Shown here: piece by piece, positions 1 to 10,850 of the stretch
How positions within the stretch are numbered: the stretch's first letter is position 1
Layout of the letters: each line of letters opens with the position of its first letter
Assembly: GCA_001661515.1 (NCBI GenBank)
Contig: LUVW01000042.1
Location: forward strand, 117,919 to 176,434
DNA length: 58,516 bases
From: Capniomyces stellatus
Lineage: Eukaryota; Kickxellomycota; Harpellomycetes; Harpellales; Legeriomycetaceae
Reading direction: 5' to 3'
The notes under the pieces: model-generated
Seen by the model: the letters and a program-made list of their open reading frames with translations, nothing else
What the model was told of the DNA's origin: nothing
Database searches by the model: none
Program-made: the position numbers and the translations under genes

Positions 1-57
1 TTAAAAAAAAAAAAAAAACCAAGCAAGCCAAAAATAACTGCTATACAACATAAAAGT

Positions 58-1904
58 ATGCAGGAACAGTATACCGAGCATGGCCTGCCTCAGCCTGAAA
101 TGGTTTTGGCCCAATTCCAATCTTCTGAAGGCGATTCAACTGGTCCAACTCTAGGAATCCCTTTAAACTCAACGCCCGAACAGTTACGAATGCTCGTCAA
201 CAAGCTTCTAGAAAATGCAAGTCAAGTTTATTGATTTATTTGTACACCAGACAAATCCATTTTGTTTTTTATATTTAACTGATTGTTTTATTTTATATTG
301 ACTTGAATCATTAACTTTAAACTTCATTTAATTTATTATAGGAGGAAGATCTACCGTACTCTTTTTACGTCGATGGCGAAGAAATCACTTCTACTTTGCA
401 AATCGATTCACTAAAACAGCAAAATCGCTCAGCTGAAGACACCCTAGTCATCGTTTACCAACCACAAGCCCTTTTCCGTGTCCGCGCCGTTACCCGCTGC
501 ACGTCAAGTCTTGTTGGCCACACCGAAGCTGTGCTAATGGTTAGCTTTAGCCCCGATGGCACTCAGCTAGCCAGTGCCTCCGGCGACACCACCGTCAGAA
601 TCTGGGATTTAAACACCGAAACTCCCCAGTATACCTGCAAAGGCCATTCGAACTGGGTTCTTTACATTGCTTGGTCACCTGACGGTAAAACTCTGGCTTC
701 AGGTGGGATGGACAACACTGTTAGGCTATGGGATCCAAACACCGGTCTACAGCTTGGAAAACCGCTTAACGGTCACAGAAAGTGGATCAGTTGTTTAGCT
801 TGGGAACCACTTCACATCAATCCAAAGGGCAACAGACTCGCTAGCTCATCTAAAGACGGAACCGTACGTGTTTGGGACACTACTCTCAGACAATGCCTCT
901 TCTCAGTCGGTGGGCATACCGCCGCTGTCACTTGTGTTTGCTGGGGTGGCGACGGGAACATCTATACCTCATCACAAGATAAAACCATCAAGGTTTGGAA
1001 TGGCGAAGGAAAACTTATCAAAACTCTCGAGGGCCATGCTCATTGGGTAAAATACAATCTCACTACTTTTTTCCTTTTCCTTTTCTTTCTTTTAATTATT
1101 TTTTTTTTTTTTTCGAACTCTACCTGTTTTTGAAGGCTTGGTGCTAACTTATTTGTGTTTTATTATAGGTCAACACTCTTGCCATCAGCTCAAGCTTTGT
1201 TCTACGCACTGGCGCCTTTGACCACACTGGAACGCGTTACGAAGATTTGGAAGGAGGTAAGTAGAAATCCATCTGATTTCAAGTTTATTTCCAAGACTAT
1301 ATGCCTGACTTTGTTTAAACCGTTCTGCTTCAATCTATACAGGATTTGTAAACTAATGTGCCACTGTTTTTTTTATTTATTTACACCAATCACCCCCCTC
1401 CCCTCCTCTCTCAAACTAGCTAAAGCCCGTGCTCTGGAAAGGTTTGTTGAGGCTACTGGCGATAAACCAGAAAGACTTGTCTCAGGCTCAGACGATTTCA
1501 CAATGTACTTGTGGGACCCAAAGAACAGCAAAAAACCAATAGCTAGAATGGTTGGTCACCAGAAGCTAGTGAACCATGTATCTTTTTCGCCTGATGGCAG
1601 ATATATAGCCAGTGCTTCGTTTGACAACAGCGTCAAACTTTGGGACGGATTTACTGGAAAATTTATAACTTCGCTCCGTGGTCACGTTGCCCCAGTCTAC
1701 CAAGTCTGTTGGTCGTCTGACAGCAGATTGCTTGTTAGCTCAAGCAAGGACTCTACTCTTAAAGTTTGGGAGGTTAGAACTAAAAAGTTGAAGCTCGACT
1801 TACCCGGCCACTTTGATGAGGTTTTTGCTGTTGATTGGAGCCCTGGTGGTGATAGGGTTGCTAGTGGTGGTAAAGACAGAGTTTTGAAGATCTGGAGACA
1901 TTAA
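58..1904 (+). CDS. RSA4: Notchless/Rsa4, WD40 60S ribosome assembly factor
   Basis: Exons 58-225, 342-1046, 1169-1256, 1420-1904, giving 481 residues, close to the usual length of about 485-515. The N-terminus (about residues 20-90, including EEDLPYSFYVDGEEI) is the NLE ubiquitin-like domain. WD40 repeats follow, with the recurrent GH...WSPDG..ASGG.D..V.LWD pattern and the family-typical PERLVSGSDDF. In the family this protein binds the MIDAS domain of the AAA ATPase Mdn1/Rea1 through its NLE domain, so that ATP hydrolysis strips factors from nucleolar pre-60S particles. All introns are GT-AG (donors gtttat, gtaaaa, gtaagt); intron 2 contains a long T run. The start is the first ATG, 57 bases into the window behind an A-rich leader. 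The next gene, TIF6, also acts on pre-60S, but it lies about 1.1 kb away under its own promoter. Confidence 0.95.
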
Positions 1905-2981
1905 ACCTGCTTTGGTGGCTTTTTTCTCTCTTTTTTATCTCTCTCTCTCTCTCTCCTTGTTTTCTCACGTTCAATTCATCTGTTAACTGGGCTGCCTCTC
2001 GCACCAACTTTTCCTTTCCTTCCTGTTCTTATTTGGACTTTTGGTTTTCCTTATTTATTAAAAAATCACCTTTTTGTTGTTTATTTTTCATGGTATTTAC
2101 TACGACTAGACATTTTTTTTCTTTTACTCTATTTGAAATCTACAAATTCTGTGCTAACCATATAAAATTATATCGGCCCCTGCTTCACAAGGTGCTTTTT
2201 CTACAAACCCCATCCATGCAATTAATAATCGTGTTGGACCATTAGCAAAAATAAACCAAGACCCATAACGCGTTCGTTTTAATCAAATAAAACAGCGACT
2301 GCAGTCAACAATGCTCATCATTTAGGATGAATCAACGCTATAGCTAAGCTTAAATCAGCTAAAGTATAACTAAGCGAGCAGCTACAATTCATTGTCTAAA
2401 CAGATTATTCCTTGAACATTTATTCACAAGCTATTATTCCTTGGGTTTTTTTTTTTAGAATTACAAGATATTTTTCAGTTGGTTTCCGCAGCAAATTTTG
2501 CTTGAACTTTTCCTCCATTACTTTTCTTTTTTTTTCCTCTTATTTGCTTTTAAGTATAGACACTTTGAAGAACGCAAAAAAAAGAAGAAAAAAAATTAAT
2601 TTCTGATTCTCATTTGCAATTTAAAAATGTAAAAGAAAAAAATAATTAACCAAGTTGCTGCTGTTTTTTTTTTTTTTCCAAAAAAATATTTGATTTGAAA
2701 ATTAGTTATATAAATATGATCAAAAAAGCAAGAAAATTTTTATTAGTTCAAACACGACTCATTGAATTTAAACTTAATTCCCACTAGAAATTAATACTTA
2801 TTTAAATTGTTTCTATTTTTTTCATTTTTTTTTGGAAAATAATACTAGAGATTAACACATTTGGGATTGAACAAAAAGTTTTATCATTACTTTTACAATC
2901 AACACAACTTTCAGGACTTACAACACTCGACGTGATTCTCCAAACTAAAACAAAAGCTGTACTTTCATCAACTACACCACA
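1905..2981. other. Intergenic, RSA4 3' to TIF6 5'
   Basis: CT-rich and T-rich sequence just after the RSA4 stop, then A/T homopolymers. I see no conserved reading frame, tRNA or repeat of note. It probably holds the RSA4 3' UTR and the TIF6 promoter. Confidence 0.6.
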
Positions 2982-4026
2982 ATGGCTGTCCGTAAGTTTG
3001 ACAAAACAATCTATTTGCCTGTTTTCAATGCATTTGGTAAATTAAAAACTGGATCATTAAATTTAATCTTTCTAATCTAACCTTGTTGTTCTACTCTATT
3101 ATACTCTACTTTTTCTAGGTGCGCAATTCGAAAATAATAATGAAATTGGAGTATTCTCAAAACTCACAAACTCGTACTGCCTCGTTGCTCTAGGCGGATC
3201 AGAAAACTTTTATAGGTAATTATCGATTATTATTTTTCAAACAAAGAGAAATAAATGGCATAGACTCCTCTTTCTCTTTAGCCTTCAATATACGCTCTAG
3301 TAATATATATTTATTTTACTTTGAAAATTTGGCTCTATAACTCCATTCTAAAACATCTCTACTTGTGATCCATTTTCCAAATTTTTATTTTTTAGTGTTT
3401 TTGAAAGTCAACTTCAAGACGTACTCCCAGTTATCCACACCTCGATTGCAGGAACCAGAATTATTGGACGCTTGACAGCTGGTAACAAGAATGGATTGTT
3501 GGTACCAAATGGAACAACAGATCAAGAGCTCCAGCATTTAAGAAACGCTTTGCCTGATTCAGTTGCGATTCAGCGCGTGGAGGAGCGTCTTTCTGCTCTA
3601 GGAAACGTAATTGCTTGCAATGACTACGTTGCTCTCGTACATCCAGATTTAGACCGCGAGACTGAAGAAATCATTGCTGACGTTTTGGGCGTAGAGGTTT
3701 TCAGACAAACTATCGCTGAAAACGTCTTGGTTGGTTCTTACTGTGCAATCTCTAACCAGGGTGGTATTGTTCACCCAAAGACAAGCGTCCAAGACCAAGA
3801 CGAACTTTCAAGTCTTTTGCAAGTCCCTTTAGTTGCTGGTACTATAAACAGAGGTAGCGATGTTGTTGGTGCTGGTTTGGTTGTAAACGATTGGTGTGCT
3901 TTTGCCGGCTTAGACACTACATCAACCGAACTAAGCGTTATTGAAAGCATCTTCAAATTACAGGACTCAGATCCTTCTGCCATTGTAAATGAAATGCGTG
4001 ATTCTTTAATCGATAACTACAGTTAG
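2982..4026 (+). CDS. TIF6: Eukaryotic initiation factor 6 (anti-association factor)
   Basis: Exons 2982-2991, 3119-3215 and 3396-4026 give 245 residues, exactly the family length. The first coding exon is only 10 nt (ATG GCT GTC C), spliced at gtaagt. The protein begins [21 protein letters not shown] and carries the eIF6 hallmarks [16 protein letters not shown], the ASN-like core [12 protein letters not shown] and the C-terminal [14 protein letters not shown]. In the family it binds the 60S face (uL14 region) in nucleolus and cytoplasm, is needed for 60S maturation and export, blocks joining to 40S, and is released by Efl1 and SBDS. The five-fold pentein repeats span the whole chain. No unusual residues were noticed. 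Confidence 0.97.
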
Positions 4027-4616
4027 ATACTTTACTTTTTATTTTTAATAATAAATAACATCTTAGTAAATACTCACTCGAATAAATCTCTTTCTAAAAA
4101 TAAAGTAAATTTAAATTTAAATTTTTTAAAATCAAAAAAGTACGCAGCATTTTTGCTCATTCCACTTGTTACTCCACTTGCCAGTTATTCACTAACTCCC
4201 CCCCCCTCCCTCATGTGCCCAGCTTTCAAAAAAAAAACTCTAGAATTCGTTGGATAATTGAGCTTCACAGGTAGCCTTGTTGTATTGGCTGTTCAAGAGT
4301 ATACTTAGATTAAGTGGGTGTGGTTTTATTAAAGTAAATTTATGATACTTGAAGTAGATATATAAAGAATGATTTATTGGGAAGCTGTTGTTGGTTGTTT
4401 AGATGGTATAATTATGGCAGCAGCAACCATTACTTCCAAACCCAAGGCAACATCCGACTATCCGTATATCGCCATCAAGTGTTCTACTTTCTTTCACTCG
4501 TCCTCAAAAACTGAGAATCCCCTCCCGCTATTTGAGCGTCGATTCTGGTCTACCTACAGAATATGTTTGCTGCTGCTGTAATAGGATATCTTCTTGGCTC
4601 GGGGTCATTTCTGCAC
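4027..4616. other. Intergenic, convergent 3' ends
   Basis: Region between TIF6 and the convergent coiled-coil gene. It contains a 9-base C run (4198-4206) in a pyrimidine stretch. Short open frames at 4369-4581 show no family signature and look like chance. Confidence 0.5.
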
Positions 4617-5249
4617 TCAGTCTTCGTGTAAAATGCTCTTGATATTTGTAGCCTCAAGCTCTTTTAGTTTGTTGCTCCACTCCTTGAATAGTACTGTATA
4701 TTTTGCAAACAAGTCTTGTTTGGTTTTAATGTCCAACTCTACATCTTTAATTCTCTACATTCCACCACAAAACAGTTATACACACAAAGTTGATTTATCT
4801 CTCACAAGACAATTCAGACAATCCAAAAAAAAATATAATAAAAAATGTGAAGGTGTTGACTAACCAAACTTACGTTGGTGTCTTTGTTGAACTCTTCATT
4901 CTGTTCATCTAATTTCTTGGCTTCGGCTTTAATCGCTTCCATTTTACTTGATATCATCAAAATCATCTCTTTATACCCTAAACACACACAAATATATATA
5001 TTGTAAATTTAGCTGCCAATTCAAAACAATATTGCGCTTTTCAACTTTTAAACAAAAGAAAAACACCAAAAAGTCGTTTGAGCACTCGTTTTCAATACAC
5101 GCGTGACAAAATTTTAAACTCCAATAAAATGCAAGATTAAACATACTTTTTGAACCAGCTTGAACGTCAATCTCGTCTGATAACTTTGGAACTGAGCAGG
5201 CTATAGCTTCTTTTACATTTTGGTCAAGTTCGCTTAGTAGTTTCTCCAT
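4617..5249 (-). CDS. Small coiled-coil protein, unidentified
   Basis: Reverse-strand exons 5147-5249, 4874-4977 and 4617-4754 give a 114-residue protein. It starts MEKLLSELDQNVKEAI and ends LEATNIKSILHED. Phases match across both introns (donors gtatgt and gtaagt; acceptors tttag and gtag). The chain is acidic and strongly helical with heptad-like leucine/isoleucine spacing from about residue 35 onward. There is no signal peptide or membrane segment. I do not recognise the family. The size and the shape (KEMILMISSKMEAIKAEAKK, then a second helix rich in K/E) weakly resemble BLOC-1/BORC-type small coiled-coil subunits such as BLOC1S2, but that is a guess. The consistent splicing frame is the main support. 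Confidence 0.6.
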
Positions 5250-6318
5250 TTTTCACTCTATTTTCACTTGATATTTAAAATACTTGACGACAATATATTT
5301 GAACTACTTGGGCTGTAAGTATGAAACGGCTATCGATTGTGCATAAGCAGAACTATCTGCAGAATAACTAGTATTTAAGCTTTTGATTGACTTTTTAAGT
5401 CTTTAGTTGGTTGAGAAGCAAAATAGAGCAAAACGCTACTTTGTTCAACAACCGCGATTAAATGTAAAAAAGGTGAATATAGTCTTGGTTATTTTATTGA
5501 CCGATTGTAGAGAGTATCTTTCAGTTTTAATGGTTACAGCCAAGGCTTGGCCAATGATCAAAAACTTATAGTTATTAATGTCAGATTGTCTATTCCAATT
5601 AGAAAGTAAACGCAAAGTCCCAGCATTTAACTTGAACACTTTTTTTTTCCTCATCATTATTTATTATTTATTTTCTAGATAAATCAAATTAAAAAGAGTG
5701 AAAAAAAGTAAGTGGGAATTAAAAAGAACTGGACAAAGGAAGTAGCAAAAATACTAGAAACTTTTTCAATTAAAAGAAAACACGAACTTTCACGCTGTTA
5801 ATACTCTGAAACAAAAATATAAAGTAAAACATCCCACCAGCTTTATCATCGAGCGAACTAAAGCAATTATAAAGATATAGGAATACAAGCTTGAAAGAGA
5901 AAAACAATCAAGCGAAAATTTCCTCATCGCACAACGACTTTTCACAAGTTAAGCGAGTTCAAAGAAATAAGGCATTGCATTAGTCCAGTAGGTAGAGATA
6001 TCAAAGTTGGTTTGAAGTCAGTAAAATAGCAAATCGGATAAAACAGGCGGATAATTTATTTCAAGATAATTGGTAAGCTTCACATACTAGGCCTGCTGCT
6101 TTTTTTTAGTTATGATTCAGGGAATACTTGTGGCTGGAACTGGGGATCGAGTGCAAATATAGAGTTGGCTTTGGCTTTGGCTTTGGCTTTGGCTTTGGCT
6201 TTATATTTACATTTATTTTTGGATCAATCATAGAGATAAAAATAAAAAAATAACAAGCAAGGGTTAATAAATTGTAGGAACAGATACAAGGCCAGCATAT
6301 TGTGGATAGAGCAGCAGC
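5250..6318. other. Divergent intergenic region upstream of UPF1
   Basis: Promoter region shared by the reverse coiled-coil gene and UPF1. A 70-codon reverse frame at 5445-5657 has mixed composition but no recognisable domain and no splice support. The hexanucleotide repeat at 6165-6202 lies about 120 bases before the UPF1 start. Confidence 0.5.
6165..6202. repeat. TTGGCT hexanucleotide tandem repeat
   Basis: Six perfect units of TTGGCT plus two bases, in the UPF1 5' leader/promoter. It is read directly and is likely variable in length. Confidence 0.95.
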
Positions 6319-9300
6319 ATGGAGAAAGGCGAGAGGTATGGAGGGTATAATGATTTTTCGGGGTACACGCAATCTTCGCAGCTTGAAGATGATGGTGAGT
6401 ACAGGCTAACGATGCAGTCGCAGCTTTCGCAGATTCCGCAGCCGCGTAATCAAGGGTTAGTTTTTGAAGAGGGCGAGGAGGATCAGGGATTAAATGAGAG
6501 TCTTGGAAACTTGGCCTTGAGTGGGTGGAAGCATAGTAATGAGGAAGGGAATGAGGAAGAGGAGGATGATCAGGAGGGGGTTGGGGAGGAAGTTGAGCTT
6601 CCAGAATATGCTTGCAACTATTGCGGAATCCATAATGCAGAGTGTGTGGTGAAATGTCTTGGATGCAAAAAATGGTTTTGCAATTCTAGGGGCAACACCT
6701 CAGCTTCACATATAATTACGCATTTGGTTAAGGCGAGACATAAAGACGTTCAGTTGCACGAGAACAGTGCTTTGGGGGACACAACTTTGGAGTGTTATAA
6801 TTGCGGCAATCGGAATGTGTTTTTGCTTGGATTTATTCCGGCAAAAAGCGATGCAGTGGTGGTGATACTGTGCAGACACCCATGTGCGTCAACGCCTAGT
6901 AGTAAAGACATGCTGTGGGATGCGTCGCAGTGGCAGCCGTTGATTGAGGACCGGTCGTTTTTGTCGTGGCTTGTTAAGGTGCCAAATGAGCAAGAACAGG
7001 TGCGTTCAAGACAGATTACAATTCAGCAAATAATCAGCCTGGAAGAGGCTTGGAGGTTCAACGGGAACATGACACTGGAAGAGTTACAGAAGCCGGGAGT
7101 TGATGACGAGCCACAGAAGGTTCTGCTGAGGTACGAGGATGCGTTCCAGTACCAGAATATTTTTGGACCGCTGGTAAAGCTGGAAGCCGAATACGACAAG
7201 AAAATCAAAGAGTCGCAAACCCAAGAAAACTTTGTTGTAAAGTGGGACATTGGGCTAAATAGACACCGTTTGGCTTGGTTTACGCTGCCAAAGTATGAGC
7301 TGGGCGAGCTGCGACTTGCTGTGGGCGATGAGCTGCTGCTGCAGTATAAGGGAGAGCTGCACGCGAATTGGGAGAGTACAGGGCATGTGATTAAGCTGCC
7401 AAACAATGTAGACGACAAGATCTGCCTTGAGTTGAAGCGCATGGATGCACCAACAGAATTGACGCACAATTTTTCAGTAGACTTTGTATGGAAATCCACG
7501 ACATTTGACCGAATGCAGCTTGCAATGAAGACGTTTGCGCTCGATGAAACATCAGTCAGCGGCTACATCTACCACAAGCTGCTAGGCCACGAAGTTGAGC
7601 CACAGATACTTAAGACGACACTGCCAAAGAGGTTTACGGCGCCCGGACTGCCCGAACTCAACCACTCACAGGTAAGTATAGCACACCTGTGCAGCACTAT
7701 TGTTACTGTACACCATATATTGAGACACTGTTTATTAGTGTGCAAGTTTAATTAATTTTAAAATAGAAATAGTGGAACAATTACAATTACAATTACAAAT
7801 ATAAATGTAAATATAAATGGATTAAACTAGGTATTGGCCATCAAATGTGTGCTGACACAGCCACTGAGTCTGATTCAAGGGCCACCAGGCACTGGTAAAA
7901 CGGTGACATCGGCAACGCTAGTGTACCATTTGGCGAAAATGAATCCAGGACAGGTGTTGGTGTGTGCGCCAAGTAATGTAGCAGTTGACCAGCTGACAGA
8001 GAAGATCAGCACAACGGGACTAAAAGTGGTTCGGCTGACGGCCAAGAGTCGAGAGGAGCTGGACTCAAACATTAAGCAGCTGACACTGCACGAACAAGTT
8101 AGAAATAACGACACGATGCCAGAGCTGCAAAAGCTTATTAGACTCAAGTCGGACCAGGGGGAACTGAGCCGGGCTGATGAAAGAAAGTTCCGCAGCTTGA
8201 AGAGAACGGCAGAGAGAGAGATTCTTTCTGCAGCAGACGTGATTCTGTGCACCTGTGTTGGGGCTGGGGACCCCAGACTCAGCAAGATGCGGTTCCGCAC
8301 GGTTTTGGTTGATGAAAGTACACAGGCCTCGGAGCCGGAGGGACTGATTCCGCTGGTTCTGGGCGCTAAGCAGGTGGTTCTGGTGGGTGATCACCAGCAA
8401 CTGGGGCCTGTCATTATGAGGAAAAAGGTGGCGCTTTCGGGACTTAGCCAGTCGCTGTTTGAGAGGCTGATTCTGCTTGGACTTCGGCCCCAGATGCTAG
8501 ACATCCAGTACCGGATGCACCCGTGTCTATCAGAGTTCTCATCAAACTTTTTCTACGAAGGCTCTTTGCAAAACGGTGTCAGTGTAGCTGAGCGGACCCG
8601 TGCGTCTGTTGACTTCCCATGGCCTCCAGACAACAGACCAATGATGTTCTACTCCAGTCTTGGCCCTGAGGAGATCTCGTCAAGCGGCACTTCATACTTG
8701 AATCGGACCGAAGCTGCCAACTGCGAAAAGGTCATCACGCGGCTTATCAAGGCCGGTGTCACGCCAAACCAAATCGGTATCATTACTCCCTATGAAGGCC
8801 AACGTAGCTGGATTGTCCACCATATGGCTGCCTCAGGCTCCTTGAGACCCGATATCTACGCGAACATCGAAGTTGCTAGTGTCGACGCGTTCCAGGGCCG
8901 TGAGAAGGATTACATTATTCTGAGCTGTGTGCGTAGTAACGACCATCAAGGAATTGGGTTTTTGAGCGATCCTAGAAGACTCAACGTAGCCCTAACTCGT
9001 TCTCGCTTTGGCTTGGTGGTTTTTGGAAACCCACGTGTTTTGAGCAAAAACGCTCTTTGGCACTCCCTTCTCAATCATTTCCGCGAGCGCCAGTGTTTGG
9101 TTGAAGGCCCGCTTTCTGCGCTGCGCCAGAGCTCTGTTCAGCTGAGCACCCCGCGCCGCCAATGGATTCCTCAGGAAGACAGGTTTAAGCGAATCACCGA
9201 TAATGACTTCCGCAGCCAGTCTTTGCTCGCCAAATCCAGTTCACGTTATATCCCACCTGACCTTGTTACCAGCCAGCAGCACCCAAACAACAGCCACCCT

Positions 9301-9978
9301 AACTCTGGCTCCAACTCTAACCCTAATTCTGGCCCCAACCCTAACCCTAATTCTGGCCCCAACCCTAACCCTAATTCTGGCCCTAATTCTGGCCCCTCCC
9401 ATTATTATTCTGCAACTACCAGCCAACAGAACCACAGACTTCATCAATCCAATGACCCAACCATCGACTCTGTGCTTAACTCATTGATGTCGTTTCCTCC
9501 ATTACTTTCCCAGTCGGGCTATGCAAACAGCCAACCAAACAACATACACATGTACTCGCAGCCCAACTACTCGCAAGGAAACCACATCCTTCCAAACAAC
9601 CAAACTTCGAATTTGCTTCAGTCAAACGCCCCTACCAACGTACAGGCCGCCATCCTCACAAACCAGTCCAGCAGGCTGCAGCTAGCCTCAGACTACCTCG
9701 ACTCCAACGAAATTGGCAGCCCATACTCGCTAAATAGCCAATCTAACTTTTACTCTTCAACCAGACACAGCGATCGCTTAAATCTGGGAACTGTTCCTTT
9801 CAACAACGATGACTATGACTACTTGTCAAATTACAAAACTCAACAGGATCCTCACAATGACTTTTTGTTTACTCAATCCTCAAACTTGGCTCAAAATCAA
9901 CTCAATTTAGCCAATCTACACTCTCAGTCTGGCCTCAATGACGACACTCTCCAGTCTCAAAACTACACCCATTACTAA
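6319..9978 (+). CDS. UPF1: UPF1 RNA helicase, nonsense-mediated decay
   Basis: Exons 6319-7671 and 7831-9978 (donor gtaagt, acceptor actag) give 1165-1166 residues, near human UPF1 (about 1130). Residues about 90-250 are the Cys/His-rich CH domain that binds UPF2 ([20 protein letters not shown]). The SF1 helicase motifs are complete: motif I GPPGTGKT at about 468-475, motif [12 protein letters not shown] at 612, motif [11 protein letters not shown], motif IV YRMHP, motif [13 protein letters not shown] and motif [14 protein letters not shown]. The enzyme is a cytoplasmic 5'-3' ATP-dependent helicase that marks mRNAs with premature stops for decay. The C-terminal ~250 residues are low-complexity, rich in N, S, P and Q, with about ten SQ and two TQ dipeptides; the N-terminal tail adds four more, as expected for PIKK (SMG1-type) phosphorylation. 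It contains an 8-residue repeat (separate entry). The start is the first in-frame ATG after a stop. Confidence 0.97.
9313..9396 (+). repeat. 24-bp coding tandem repeat with telomere-like CCCTAA pairs
   Basis: About three and a half copies of a 24-base unit, each holding AACCCTAACCCTAA, inside UPF1. Translated, it reads NPNPNSGP per unit (first copy NSNPNSGP). The unit is a multiple of three, so copy changes keep the frame. Confidence 0.95.
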
Positions 9979-10682
9979 CTGATAGTATTTCCATTACATT
10001 GCGTCTGGATGCCATTGGCCCCCCCCCCCTCCTCCCTCCCTTTTCCTTATATTTTCTACTCTTATCTATGAAACTAAACAATAGTTTTGGCACATTGTTC
10101 AGCAAACATTGATATGGGAGGAGAGGGGAAAGGGTGCTACATTCGCAGTTTTACTTGACCAAATCACACCACATACTACAATCTATTTCTCCTTTCCCTT
10201 TAGTCCTCTCTTTTACCTAGTAAAAATGTAAGATTGATTTTAAAAAAGGAGAAATTGACTATTAGCCTTATCTTCTGTTGGCAATTTACATAAAGCTAAG
10301 AAGATTCTAACAACTCTTTTGGGACTTCATCTTCCGTTACTCTTATTGTAAAAGAGATGTATACGTCCTTTTTGTTTTCTCTTTGAGGATGTGTTTACAA
10401 ACTAACCAGTGTAAACCCTTACTTGGCTCCAATATTCTTTGACTTTCAACTCCTTTTTAATATTTTTTGATCTCTAGTTTTTTTTATTATAGTCTTGACT
10501 CGGTTCTTCAACTTTTTACCCGGTTCTTCTTTTGTTATTTCTTTATATTACAAACTTTTTCAATACAGTTTGCCTTTTTATTCCTACTATTCACCAATCA
10601 CTTTAGCTTCGATCTATTGAATTTACTATTCTGAATTCGGTCAAATAGTCTAAGATTCATAGTGCTCCTTTTATTGGTCTTT

Positions 10683-10850
10683 ATGTCTGAACAAAAACAG
10701 TCGCACGAATTATGGTTGAACAGTGTTCACACCTTGGTTGATCGGTACAACAAGTATATACTGCAAAATATGTGTCGTTTGCCAGTATTTGTACATCTTT
10801 TTGTGAAAAGGAACTCCGAAAGTTACATGGTGACCACTTTAACTGATTGA
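10683..10850 (+). CDS. Possible short ORF, unidentified
   Basis: A 55-codon frame starting MSEQKQSHELWLNSVHTLVD and ending SESYMVTTLTD. Its composition is balanced, unlike the other chance frames nearby. The segment CRLPVFVHLFVKRNSESY faintly recalls the first helices of PHO80/PCL-type cyclins, but no continuing exon with the rest of a cyclin box was found. It could be a fragment, a small gene or chance. Confidence 0.2.
   Translation: MSEQKQSHELWLNSVHTLVDRYNKYILQNMCRLPVFVHLFVKRNSESYMVTTLTD

Noticed and set aside
6106..6372. Reverse frame rich in Lys-Pro repeats
   Set aside because: It is the complement of the TTGGCT repeat and the UPF1 start; no domain.
9203..9487. Frames with Leu-Ala-Pro-Thr or Arg-Val repeats
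   Set aside because: Alternative-frame readings of the UPF1 24-base repeat.
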